DNA of 10,428 nt, from NCBI GenBank assembly GCA_900551185.1, contig URVF01000040.1, positions 1-10,428 on the forward strand. The letters run 5' to 3'. Shown here one piece after another: positions 1 through 6,498 of the stretch. Position numbers and translations under genes: made by a program. The stretch's first letter is position 1, and each line of letters begins with the position of its first letter. The notes under the pieces are model-generated. The model ran no database searches and was not told the origin of the DNA. It saw only the letters and a list, made by a program, of their open reading frames with translations. The stretch comes from an uncultured Collinsella sp. Its GTDB lineage: Bacteria > Actinomycetota > Coriobacteriia > Coriobacteriales > Coriobacteriaceae.

Positions 1-27
1 GGGCTCGGAGATGTGTATAAGAGACAG
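1..27. other. Nextera/Tn5 adapter remnant (sequencing artefact)
   Basis: Positions 9-27 read AGATGTGTATAAGAGACAG, the 19-bp Tn5 mosaic end used in Nextera libraries. The preceding bases GGGCTCGG match the end of the Nextera read-2 adapter. Genomic sequence therefore starts at position 28. The pgi reading frame stays open up to exactly that point. This is untrimmed adapter at a contig end, not a transposon insertion. Confidence 0.96.
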
Positions 28-1341
28 ATCCTGGCCGCCGTCGGTCGCAGGGTTGGCGGTATTGGCGAAGGCGATGAAGTCGGCCGGAACCACCACAGTG
101 CCCTGGTGCAGCAGCTGATAGAAGGCATGCTGGCCGTTGGTGCCGGGCTCGCCCCAGAAGATCTCACCGGTGTCGGAGGTCACGGCGCTGCCGTCCCAGC
201 GGACATGCTTGCCGTTGGACTCCATGGTGAGCTGCTGCAGGTAGGCCGGGAAGCGGTGCAGGTACTGGCAGTACGGCAGCACGGCGTGGCTCTTGGAACC
301 GAAGAAGTTGACGTACCAGACATTGAGCAGGCCCATCAGCGCGACGGCGTTGTTCTCGAGCGGGGTGTTGCAGAAGTACTCGTCGATGGCGTGGAAGCCC
401 TCGAGGAACTGCTGGAAGCGCTCGGGGCCGAGCACGACGATCAGCGACAGGCCCACGGCGGAGTCAACGGAATAGCGGCCACCGACCCAGTTCCAGAAAC
501 CGAAGGCGTTGGCGGGGTCGATACCGAAGGCCTCGACCTTCTCGAGTGCGGTGGAAACGGCGACGAAGTGCTTTGCCACGGCCTCGGCGTTCTGCTCATC
601 GGAGCCGTCGATGGCGCCCTGAGCCTTGAGCTGCTCGAGCATCCAGGTCTTGACCTCGCGGGCGTTGGTGAGGGTCTCGAGCGTGGTGAAGGTCTTGGAG
701 ACGATGATTACGAGCGTGGTCTCGGGATCCAGGCCCTTGAGCTTCTCGGCCTGGTCGTTGGGGTCGATGTTGGAGATGTAGCGGCAGTCGATACCGGCGT
801 CGGCATAGGGACGCAGAGCCTCGTAGGCCATGACCGGGCCCAGGTCGGAGCCGCCGATGCCGATGGACACCAGATGCTCGATCTTCTTGCCGGTAACGCC
901 CTTCCACTCACCGGAGCGCACGCGCTCGGCGAAGGCATACATGCGGTCGAGGACCTCGTGCACGTCGGCGACGACGTCCTGGCCGTCGACGATGAGCTGG
1001 CCCTTCTCGCTTGCCGGGCGGCGCAGCGCGGTGTGCAGGACAGCGCGGTCCTCGGTAGTGTTGATGTGCTCGCCAGAGAACATGGCGTCGCGGCGCTCCT
1101 CGAGCTTCACCTCGCGGGCAAGATCGCACAGCAGCTTGACGGTCTCATCGGTCACCAGGTTCTTCGACAGATCGAAGTGCAGGTCACCGGCGTCAAAGCT
1201 CAGCTTGTTCACGCGGTCGGCGTCAGCAGCGAACCAGGCCTTGAGGTCGATACCTTCGGCCTCGAGCTTCTCCTGATGAGCCTCGAGCGCCTTCCAAGCG
1301 GCAGTCGACGTAGCATCGATAGGTGCGGCAACAGTTGCCAT
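28..1341 (-). CDS. pgi: Glucose-6-phosphate isomerase, C-terminus cut off by contig end
   Basis: This cytoplasmic enzyme interconverts glucose 6-phosphate and fructose 6-phosphate in glycolysis and gluconeogenesis. The visible 438 codons start at ATG 1341, with GAGGAGGA (1346-1353) at good spacing. The sugar-phosphate-binding stretch SIGIGGSDLG is at residues 159-168, the family signature VGGRYSVDSAVGLS at 286-299, ESNGKHVRWDG at 374-384, and the catalytic-glutamate loop WGEPGTNGQHAF at 396-407 (base candidate Glu398). Family members of this long type have about 540-560 residues, so roughly 110 are missing, including the C-terminal signature with the catalytic lysine. Near the cut the sequence reads NTANP, where several homologues have a histidine (QHP or AHP). 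This may be normal variation. The gene is truncated by the end of the assembly, not shown to be broken. A TAGAAT at 1401-1406 (minus strand) could be its -10 box, but no convincing -35 box is seen. Confidence 0.95.
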
Positions 1342-1466
1342 AGAGTCCTCCTCAGCATACGGGCGCACGCCTCCATGCGCCCGGACATTCAGATGCCACT
1401 ATTCTAGCGCAGGTCAAGACTACAATCAGCGAGCGTTGCCAATCGGCCCCCAAACGGCAACCGATT

Positions 1467-1530
1467 AAAAAGGGACAGGCTTATTTTGGCAGGTCAAACG
1501 CTTTACCAACCAAAAATAACCCGTCCTTTT
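1467..1530 (-). repeat. Palindromic element, possible terminator of the 1541-2065 gene
   Basis: An imperfect inverted repeat fills the space after the minus-strand gene ending at 1541. The left arm begins AAAAAGGGACAGG and contains TTATTTTGG. The right arm contains CCAAAAATAACCCGTCCTTTT. The arms pair over about 20 positions with a few bulges and G-U pairs. Read on the minus strand, the hairpin is followed by TTTTT, so it could end transcription of the upstream gene. The first 12 bases of the left arm recur at 2201-2212. The shape resembles small palindromic repeats that are scattered through bacterial genomes; that family assignment is inference. Confidence 0.6.
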
Positions 1531-1540
1531 ATGGCAAATA

Positions 1541-2065
1541 TTAGGCCGCGGCGCAGATGCTACCGAGCAACTCACGCAGAGGAGACCCGATGCCCTCCAG
1601 CAGTTCGGGCGCGATAATGGCAAAAACGGGAACCTCGCCGGCACCCACGACGGCAGGCACCTTGCCCTCCGAGAGAATGCATCCATAAGGGACAAAACCG
1701 TCTTCGCCGGCATCGAGCGCCGCCATGCGACGCGCGAGCTCGCGCGCAAAGCCAGCAGTATCGGCATCGCCAATCGCCAGGACAAAGTCCACGCCCTCAT
1801 CGGTTGCCAGGGCTACGGCCTCATCGACCAAATCGTCTCCCCCGTCGCCCCCGGCCGAACCGCAACGAAAGAGTACGCGTTCGAGCAGGGCACGATCGAG
1901 CGAGCCCAGCGCCGCCGAAACGAGCTCATCGCGCGTGTGCTTGTCGCCTCCCAGCACGACCAGTGCCTTGGTGCCGCCATAGTGGGCAACCAATCGCCCG
2001 CACCAGCGAGCCACATCCCCATCCGCAACCAAGCGCGTCGGCATACCAAACCCATAGTTGACCAT
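1541..2065 (-). CDS. Short relative of iron-type alcohol dehydrogenase, nucleotide-binding part only
   Basis: The protein resembles the N-terminal Rossmann-like half of group III iron-containing alcohol dehydrogenases (YqhD/BdhA type). The opening MVNYGFGMPTRLV corresponds to the family's N-terminal strand with its conserved PTR. KALVVLGGDKHTRDELV matches the region usually reading LLVYGGGSIKK. EGVDFVLAIGDADTAGFA sits where the family has the NAD(P) loop GGGSxxDxxK, and here that loop is degenerate. VPYGCIL and VPVFAIIAPELL match the last strands of the domain. The protein then ends, so the whole metal-binding domain (one Asp and three His) is absent. Full family members have about 380 residues; this one has 174. 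I chose ATG 2065 because it matches the family N-terminus and GTGGGG lies just upstream. An in-frame ATG at 2116 would give 191 residues but has no ribosome-binding site. Dehydrogenase activity is unlikely and the role is unknown. The frame is open and the codon use looks normal, so it may be a maintained gene. Confidence 0.7.
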   Translation of the reverse strand: MVNYGFGMPTRLVADGDVARWCGRLVAHYGGTKALVVLGGDKHTRDELVSAALGSLDRALLERVLFRCGSAGGDGGDDLVDEAVALATDEGVDFVLAIGDADTAGFARELARRMAALDAGEDGFVPYGCILSEGKVPAVVGAGEVPVFAIIAPELLEGIGSPLRELLGSICAAA

Positions 2066-2200
2066 TATCCCCACAACCCTTCCGTGCTTTATGGTGGTAT
2101 CGATCGTTAGGCTCATGCTACGAAGCGAGCTTTTCCGAGCTGTTTCGCGCTCTTTAGGGCTGCGTTAAAACCCCGATGAAGCCGCACGACCATACTTGCC

Positions 2201-2212
2201 AAAAAGGGACAG
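2201..2212 (+). repeat. Second copy of the 12-mer AAAAAGGGACAG
   Basis: AAAAAGGGACAG occurs here and at 1467-1478 in the same orientation, flanking the short dehydrogenase-like gene. This copy lies just upstream of the -35 box of the polymerase operon and lacks the second palindrome arm. It may be a decayed copy of the 1467-1530 element. Confidence 0.5.
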
Positions 2213-2215
2213 ATT

Positions 2216-2244
2216 TTGACGGTGTCCGTGCAAGCGGGTATTAT
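2216..2244 (+). promoter_or_regulatory. Sigma-70 promoter of the polymerase-YolD operon
   Basis: The -35 box TTGACG is at 2216-2221 and the -10 box TATTAT at 2239-2244, with a 17-bp spacer. Transcription would start near 2250, about 40 bases before the ATG at 2290. The LexA-type palindrome at 2242-2261 covers the -10 end and the start site. Confidence 0.8.
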
Positions 2245-2261
2245 CGAACAGGTATTCGATA
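2242..2261. promoter_or_regulatory. LexA (SOS) operator
   Basis: The 20-bp sequence TATCGAACAGGTATTCGATA has perfect 7-bp inverted arms (TATCGAA/TTCGATA). Its core CGAACAGGTATTCG differs by one base from the Gram-positive LexA consensus CGAAC-N4-GTTCG. It sits over the -10 region and start site of the promoter, where a repressor would block transcription. Placement before a translesion polymerase fits SOS control. Confidence 0.82.
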
Positions 2262-2289
2262 AGAACATGTGTTTGATGGAAGGGCACGG

Positions 2290-3795
2290 ATGGCGCACGA
2301 GCAGCACACCTATATCTGCATCGACCTCAAGACGTTTTATGCCAGCGTCGAGTGCGTCGACCGTGGGCTCGATCCGCTCACCACCAACCTGGTCGTTGCC
2401 GACGAATCGCGCGGACGCACGACCATCTGCCTCGCTATCACGCAGGCCATGAAGGACTTAGGTATTCACAACCGCTGCCGTCTGTTCGAGATTCCCGACG
2501 GCATCGACTGCATCAAAGCAGTGCCGCGCATGCAGCACTACATGGAGGTGTCGGCGCAAATCTACGGCATCTATCTGGAATACGTCAGCCCCCAGGACGT
2601 GCACGTCTACTCAATTGACGAGTGCTTTATCGACGTGACACCCTATCTGGACCTCTATCACACCGATGCGGAAGGCTTCGCCTGCATGTTGCGCGACGAG
2701 GTCCTGGCGCGCACCGGCATCACGGCGACGGTCGGCATCGGCCCCAACCTATTCCAGGCCAAGGTTGCACTCGATATCACCGCCAAGCACGTACCCAGCC
2801 GCATCGGCATACTCGACGATGAGACCTTTCGCAAGGAAATCTGGCCCCATCGTCCCATCACCGATATCTGGGGCATCGGCCCCGGCGTGGCAGCACGACT
2901 CGAAAAATACGGCGTCTACGATCTGATGGGCGTCGCGGCGCTCGACGAAAACCTGCTTTACGACGAGCTCGGCGTCAATGCCGAGTATCTCATCGACCAC
3001 GCCTTCGGACGCGAGCCGACAACCATCGCCGATATCCAAGCCTATCGCCCGCAAGCAACTTCGACCACCACAGGACAGGTGCTCTCGAAGGGCTATGCCT
3101 ACGAGCAGGCCTACACCGTCTTGCGCGAGATGGTCGACAACGCCGTGTTGGACTTGATCGATAAGCACGTGATCTGCGACAGCATCTCGCTCTTTGTGGG
3201 CTACGCGAGCGAGCGCGCCGACATACGCAGGCTTGATGCCAGCGGTACTGCACAATATGTGGACGGATGCGGACACCTGCGCTCGAGTACGTCGAGCATC
3301 GAACCCACCGCAACCGCCGGCCCCGAGCTCGCGCCCCGTGCTCCCAAGCCCGTCCAGCGCGATGACGAACGGCGCCGCCTGGTGCGCGAAGCGCAGGCAA
3401 TCGATGGCATCTTTGTGGGAGAGCATGGTGGCAAACCGCGTGGTGGCTATGCCGCGCTCTTTGCGCACTCCAACGCCTCGCGCAAGCTGCCCGAGCGTAC
3501 CAATTCGTTTAAGAAGATCATGGGCTATTTCGATGAGCTCTGGGCGCAGACTGTCGATCCCAAACGACCGGTCAAGCGCATCAACCTGGGCTTTAGCAAT
3601 CTTGTGCCCGAGGAATTTGCCACCATCGATCTGTTCAGCGATATCGAGGCCGATGAGCGCGAGCGCGACCTGGCGCGCGCCGTCCTGGCCGTGAAAGGCA
3701 AGTACGGCAAGAACGCGCTCGTCAAGGGATTAAGCTTTACCGCCGGCGCCACCGCGCGCGAGCGCAACGATCAAGTTGGAGGACACCGTGCCTAA
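2290..3795 (+). CDS. Y-family DNA polymerase (UmuC/UvrX type)
   Basis: This is a translesion DNA polymerase of the UmuC/DinB superfamily, 501 residues, which copies past damaged bases. The palm motif CIDLKTFYASVEC (residues 10-22) carries the first catalytic Asp12 and the steric-gate Tyr17. YSIDECFIDV (107-116) carries Asp110 and Glu111, the other metal ligands. TATVGIGPNLFQAK (145-158) and the helix-hairpin-helix ITDIWGIGPGVAARL (190-204) follow. The little-finger domain starts near residue 255. It appears interrupted by about 85 residues (307-393), rich in Pro and charged residues, before the conserved NASRKLPERTNS. ATG 2290 is preferred because GGAAGGG lies 5 bases upstream; an in-frame GTG at 2269 is less likely. 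The gene sits under a LexA-controlled promoter and overlaps the YolD-like gene by 8 bases. Pairing with YolD is typical of Gram-positive UvrX/UmuC-type polymerases, often found on plasmids, prophages and chromosomes. Confidence 0.93.
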   Translation: MAHEQHTYICIDLKTFYASVECVDRGLDPLTTNLVVADESRGRTTICLAITQAMKDLGIHNRCRLFEIPDGIDCIKAVPRMQHYMEVSAQIYGIYLEYVSPQDVHVYSIDECFIDVTPYLDLYHTDAEGFACMLRDEVLARTGITATVGIGPNLFQAKVALDITAKHVPSRIGILDDETFRKEIWPHRPITDIWGIGPGVAARLEKYGVYDLMGVAALDENLLYDELGVNAEYLIDHAFGREPTTIADIQAYRPQATSTTTGQVLSKGYAYEQAYTVLREMVDNAVLDLIDKHVICDSISLFVGYASERADIRRLDASGTAQYVDGCGHLRSSTSSIEPTATAGPELAPRAPKPVQRDDERRRLVREAQAIDGIFVGEHGGKPRGGYAALFAHSNASRKLPERTNSFKKIMGYFDELWAQTVDPKRPVKRINLGFSNLVPEEFATIDLFSDIEADERERDLARAVLAVKGKYGKNALVKGLSFTAGATARERNDQVGGHRA

Positions 3796-4213
3796 ACCCA
3801 AACAACAGCCCATGCGCCCGCCGACCGCCTTCGAGCGCCTGGCGGACCCCGAGGGCAGACGCCGCGCAGCCGACCCCAACCTCACTGCCAACGGTGCCGT
3901 GCGCGCCAACCGCGCCGCACAGTTTATGCCCTTTGCCGCCCTCACGGGATACTACGAACTCGTGCGCAAGCAGGAAATCACCGTCGAGCAAAAACGTGAG
4001 CTCACGGAAGAAAAAGCCCTCGAGCTTTCGCAAAAGCTCGAGGGCCTCAAACGCGGCGACTTGGTGCGCGTCACCTATTACGATACGTACGGCTATCGTA
4101 GCCGCACGGGCATTCTCGACGAAGCGTTACCCGCATTCAAGCTGCTCAAACTCAGGGATATCGCCATCAACTTCGACGATATCCAGGACATTGAGCTACG
4201 CGGACGAGCCTAG
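3788..4213 (+). CDS. YolD-like protein, partner of the Y-family polymerase
   Basis: A 141-residue basic protein with the YolD-family signature RAAQFMPFAALTGYYELVRK at residues 42-61, followed by a charged helical stretch (EQKRELTEEKALELSQKLEGL) and a beta-rich end (GDLVRVTYYDTYGYRSRTG...). YolD-like proteins are regularly encoded next to UmuC/UvrX polymerases. They have been compared with UmuD in overall role, but their biochemical function is not established. GTG 3788 is chosen because GGAGG (3778-3782) is well spaced; a TTG at 3776 lies before that site. The start lies inside the end of the polymerase gene (8-base overlap), so translation is probably coupled and expression is SOS-controlled. 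The stop TAG at 4211-4213 overlaps the stop of the convergent surface-protein gene. The coding sequence contains an antisense terminator at 4011-4045. Confidence 0.9.
   Translation: MPKPKQQPMRPPTAFERLADPEGRRRAADPNLTANGAVRANRAAQFMPFAALTGYYELVRKQEITVEQKRELTEEKALELSQKLEGLKRGDLVRVTYYDTYGYRSRTGILDEALPAFKLLKLRDIAINFDDIQDIELRGRA
4011..4045 (-). terminator. Intrinsic terminator embedded in yolD, serving the minus strand
   Basis: GCCCTCGAGCTTT (4016-4028) and AAAGCTCGAGGGC (4033-4045) form a perfect 13-bp stem with the 4-base loop CGCA. On the minus strand the hairpin is followed at once by TTTTT (4015-4011). On the plus strand no U-tract follows. It therefore works only for transcripts of the surface-protein gene, whose stop codon lies 165 bases earlier at 4210-4212. 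The same bases encode KALELSQKLEG of the YolD-like protein. Confidence 0.8.
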
Positions 4214-6465
4214 CGACGAGAACGCTTGCGCAAGACGAGAGCAATGCCAAGCACTGCGGCAGCTGCAACCAGCAATCCCAAGACCAGCGTGAGGGTCGAG
4301 TCGCCAGCGCGAGGCAGCGAGCCGTCCTTCGAAGTCTTCTTAGCGGTCGTCGTGACGGTGGTCGTGGTGCTGTTCGACTGGTCGTTGCCACCCGTCTGGC
4401 TGCCGCCAGGCTGATCGCCGCCACCCGGCTGCGAAGGATCGGTGGGTTCCGTCGGATCCGGAGTACCGGAATCAACCGGATTCTCCGAATTCTCCTTGCG
4501 CTGGATCCAGACCTGGCAACCATAGAACGGGTTGGCGGTACCAAGGCACAGACCCTGGTTGGTCACCGCAAAGGTGCGCAGACCATGGTTATACGGATCG
4601 TTAAAGCCATTGGTCGTCAGCGTCGTAAAGTTCACGCCGTCCTCGGTCACATACATATCAAAGCCGCGCTCGGCATCGCGCAGGTAACACATGCACGTAA
4701 GGACACTCTGTAACTTCTTGAGGTTCTCCTCGCTCAGCAGCTTATCGAGCGCATCCTGAATATCGCTCGGCAGCTCGGTGCCATAGGCATCCTCGTACTG
4801 CTGCTTAAGGCTCTCATAGCTATCGAGCATGTCCTGATACTGGTCGGCAAAGGACTTGAAGTACGCGATCTCGCCATCGATCTTCTGGACATAAGCGGCG
4901 TCGTCCTCAAAGTCCTGGGACATCGTCGCGGCCTGATCGCAAAGACCGCCCGCGGCATCCTCCAGCGCATCGCTCAGATCGCCAAAGCCCTTAGCAACCT
5001 CGGTCTTCTCGTCATCGACATCGACGGCCTTGTTTGAATCATCAACCTCAGCAGCTTCGTTCGAATCATCGACCTCGACGGCCTCGTTTGAATCATCGTC
5101 CGCAAGCGTGTTCACGGGAACGATGGGGTCGTCAGGCGATTTCTTGTCGAGCAGGTGATTGAGCAGGTCCCTAAGGCGCTGAACCTGAGAGTCCCACTCC
5201 TCGGGCGTCATATCGATAATGTCGCCATTGGAGAACTGGCCGATCGGCTCAAGCAGGCTCGCGGTATCAAAGGTACCGATATACAGCTTGCCGTCGAACT
5301 TCTGCATGCGCCAAATGTACTGGTTCTCGTTTCGGCCAAAGCCCGAAGTCAGGCCGGAAATACCGCCCTCGGGGAACATGTCGGTGCGATCGCCAACGAC
5401 GAGCTCCATGTTCTCGTCCTTGTCCATGCGATAGATGTTAACCGACTGCTCAAGATTGGCATTCACAAACGAGCAGTCAACGCCACCCATGCTGCTCTTG
5501 CCGCCCTCTTCGGTGTTGGATTTGTTGAACAGGATGCGCTCGAGGGCAATCTCCTCGTCGTTGTATTCACCGATATAGAGGTAGTCGTTGTAGACGATGA
5601 GGTTGGCAGCGCCAGAACGGGTACGGGCAGGATCGATGCCAAAGCAGTACTTTGCACCGTCCGTCTTCTGATCGCCGACAATGGGAGTCCACGAATAGCT
5701 GCCGTCGGCATTCTTGTCGCCACGGACCATGGCAAACGACTGCATGGAATTATCATCGGGAGCGTTCTCGGGCGTACCGGTGCAGATGGTCGCATAGAGA
5801 TGGCCATTGTACGAGACCATATCCCAAATGGCGCCGCCGTAGATGCTGTCCTGATAGCGAATCGCCGGATAGCCAAACAGCGTCTCCGAGTTGGCAATCT
5901 CGGTGAAGCTGTCCTGGCCCTTCGAGGGGTCAGACGACGTCAGGATTGTCGACACAAAATTACCGTTCGCGTCTTTACCCACATTACTGATGACGAGCTG
6001 GCCATCATGGACACACATGCCGCGGATACCGGTAGAAATGCCCTGCTTGTAGGCAGCACCGTAATCCTGCATGCTCGAAAGGCCCTGATAGACAACTTTG
6101 TACTCATCCGTCTTAGGATCGATCTCGTATACAGCAGGCAGGCCGCCTTTGCCGTCATTGGTCCTGACGCTGCCGCAGAAATAGAGCTTACCCTTATAGC
6201 TCACGGCATTGCGGAACAAAGGAGCGACGCCGTTGAGCGATTCAGAGAGTAGCAGCTTGGTCTCACCGGTCTTGGTATTGATCTTGACCAAGATGCCGCC
6301 GCTGTCCTTGTCGGCCGTGCCGTCCTCCTTCTGCTGTCCATAGAAGAAGGTACCGTTAAACATGGCCTCCAGCGTCAGGCGCATGGTTTCGACATCAAAG
6401 GAATCGCCCAGCGTGCTGTTCATGAGCGTCAGCGTGTTGCCCATCGCCGCATAGCAGGTGCCCAC
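4210..6465 (-). CDS. C-terminal fragment of the surface protein (751 aa, no signal peptide)
   Basis: This is the frame after the TAG, shown from its first possible start, GTG 6465; it is open from 6495. No Shine-Dalgarno site precedes the GTG, and the fragment lacks a signal peptide. If translated alone it could not be exported or anchored by sortase. It holds most of the repeat fold, the acidic and coiled-coil insert, and the cell-wall sorting signal. Confidence 0.7.
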   Translation of the reverse strand: MGTCYAAMGNTLTLMNSTLGDSFDVETMRLTLEAMFNGTFFYGQQKEDGTADKDSGGILVKINTKTGETKLLLSESLNGVAPLFRNAVSYKGKLYFCGSVRTNDGKGGLPAVYEIDPKTDEYKVVYQGLSSMQDYGAAYKQGISTGIRGMCVHDGQLVISNVGKDANGNFVSTILTSSDPSKGQDSFTEIANSETLFGYPAIRYQDSIYGGAIWDMVSYNGHLYATICTGTPENAPDDNSMQSFAMVRGDKNADGSYSWTPIVGDQKTDGAKYCFGIDPARTRSGAANLIVYNDYLYIGEYNDEEIALERILFNKSNTEEGGKSSMGGVDCSFVNANLEQSVNIYRMDKDENMELVVGDRTDMFPEGGISGLTSGFGRNENQYIWRMQKFDGKLYIGTFDTASLLEPIGQFSNGDIIDMTPEEWDSQVQRLRDLLNHLLDKKSPDDPIVPVNTLADDDSNEAVEVDDSNEAAEVDDSNKAVDVDDEKTEVAKGFGDLSDALEDAAGGLCDQAATMSQDFEDDAAYVQKIDGEIAYFKSFADQYQDMLDSYESLKQQYEDAYGTELPSDIQDALDKLLSEENLKKLQSVLTCMCYLRDAERGFDMYVTEDGVNFTTLTTNGFNDPYNHGLRTFAVTNQGLCLGTANPFYGCQVWIQRKENSENPVDSGTPDPTEPTDPSQPGGGDQPGGSQTGGNDQSNSTTTTVTTTAKKTSKDGSLPRAGDSTLTLVLGLLVAAAAVLGIALVLRKRSRR
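4213..4317 (-). other. Cell-wall sorting signal with LPRAG motif
   Basis: The last 35 codons give LPRAGD, then a hydrophobic segment of about 23 residues, then RKRSRR. This is the standard layout of a sortase substrate. The motif has Ala where LPXTG has Thr, so it may be read by a sortase with relaxed or shifted specificity. No sortase gene is in the window. Confidence 0.8.
5014..5100 (-). repeat. Three-copy 27-bp tandem repeat coding DDSNEAVEV
   Basis: Three near-identical 27-bp units encode DDSNEAVEV, DDSNEAAEV and DDSNKAVDV, followed by a partial DDEKTEV. The units differ by a few bases each. The stretch is acidic and probably an extended linker before the coiled coil. Copy number could change by slippage without shifting the frame. 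Confidence 0.85.
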
Positions 6466-6495
6466 ATAAAGCCAGTCACCATAGCTCGCAGCCGC

Positions 6496-6498
6496 CTA
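6496..6498 (-). other. In-frame nonsense codon TAG
   Basis: The plus strand reads CTA here, which is TAG on the coding strand. The residues on both sides (GQSYT and AAASYGDWLYVGT) read as one continuous protein segment. A single C-to-T change at 6497 (plus strand) from CCA would convert TGG to TAG. Confidence 0.85.

Noticed and set aside
1..27. Tn5 transposon end
   Set aside because: The extra bases match the Nextera read-2 adapter and the match sits at the contig edge with no transposase, so it is a library artefact.
13..1407. 464-codon open frame on the plus strand opposite pgi
   Set aside because: Antisense shadow of a GC-rich gene. It starts inside the adapter, has no family motif, and pgi is certain on the other strand.
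2749..3468. 239-codon minus-strand frame within the polymerase gene
   Set aside because: Shadow of the polymerase. It overlaps catalytic and HhH regions that are clearly coded on the plus strand.
4225..4234. CTTGCGCAAG palindrome just after yolD as a terminator for the polymerase operon
   Set aside because: The stem is only 5 bp with no loop and no U-tract follows.
5155..6252. 365-codon open frame on the plus strand opposite the surface protein
   Set aside because: Antisense shadow with no ribosome-binding site or recognisable domain. The minus-strand frame has an anchor and a repeat fold.
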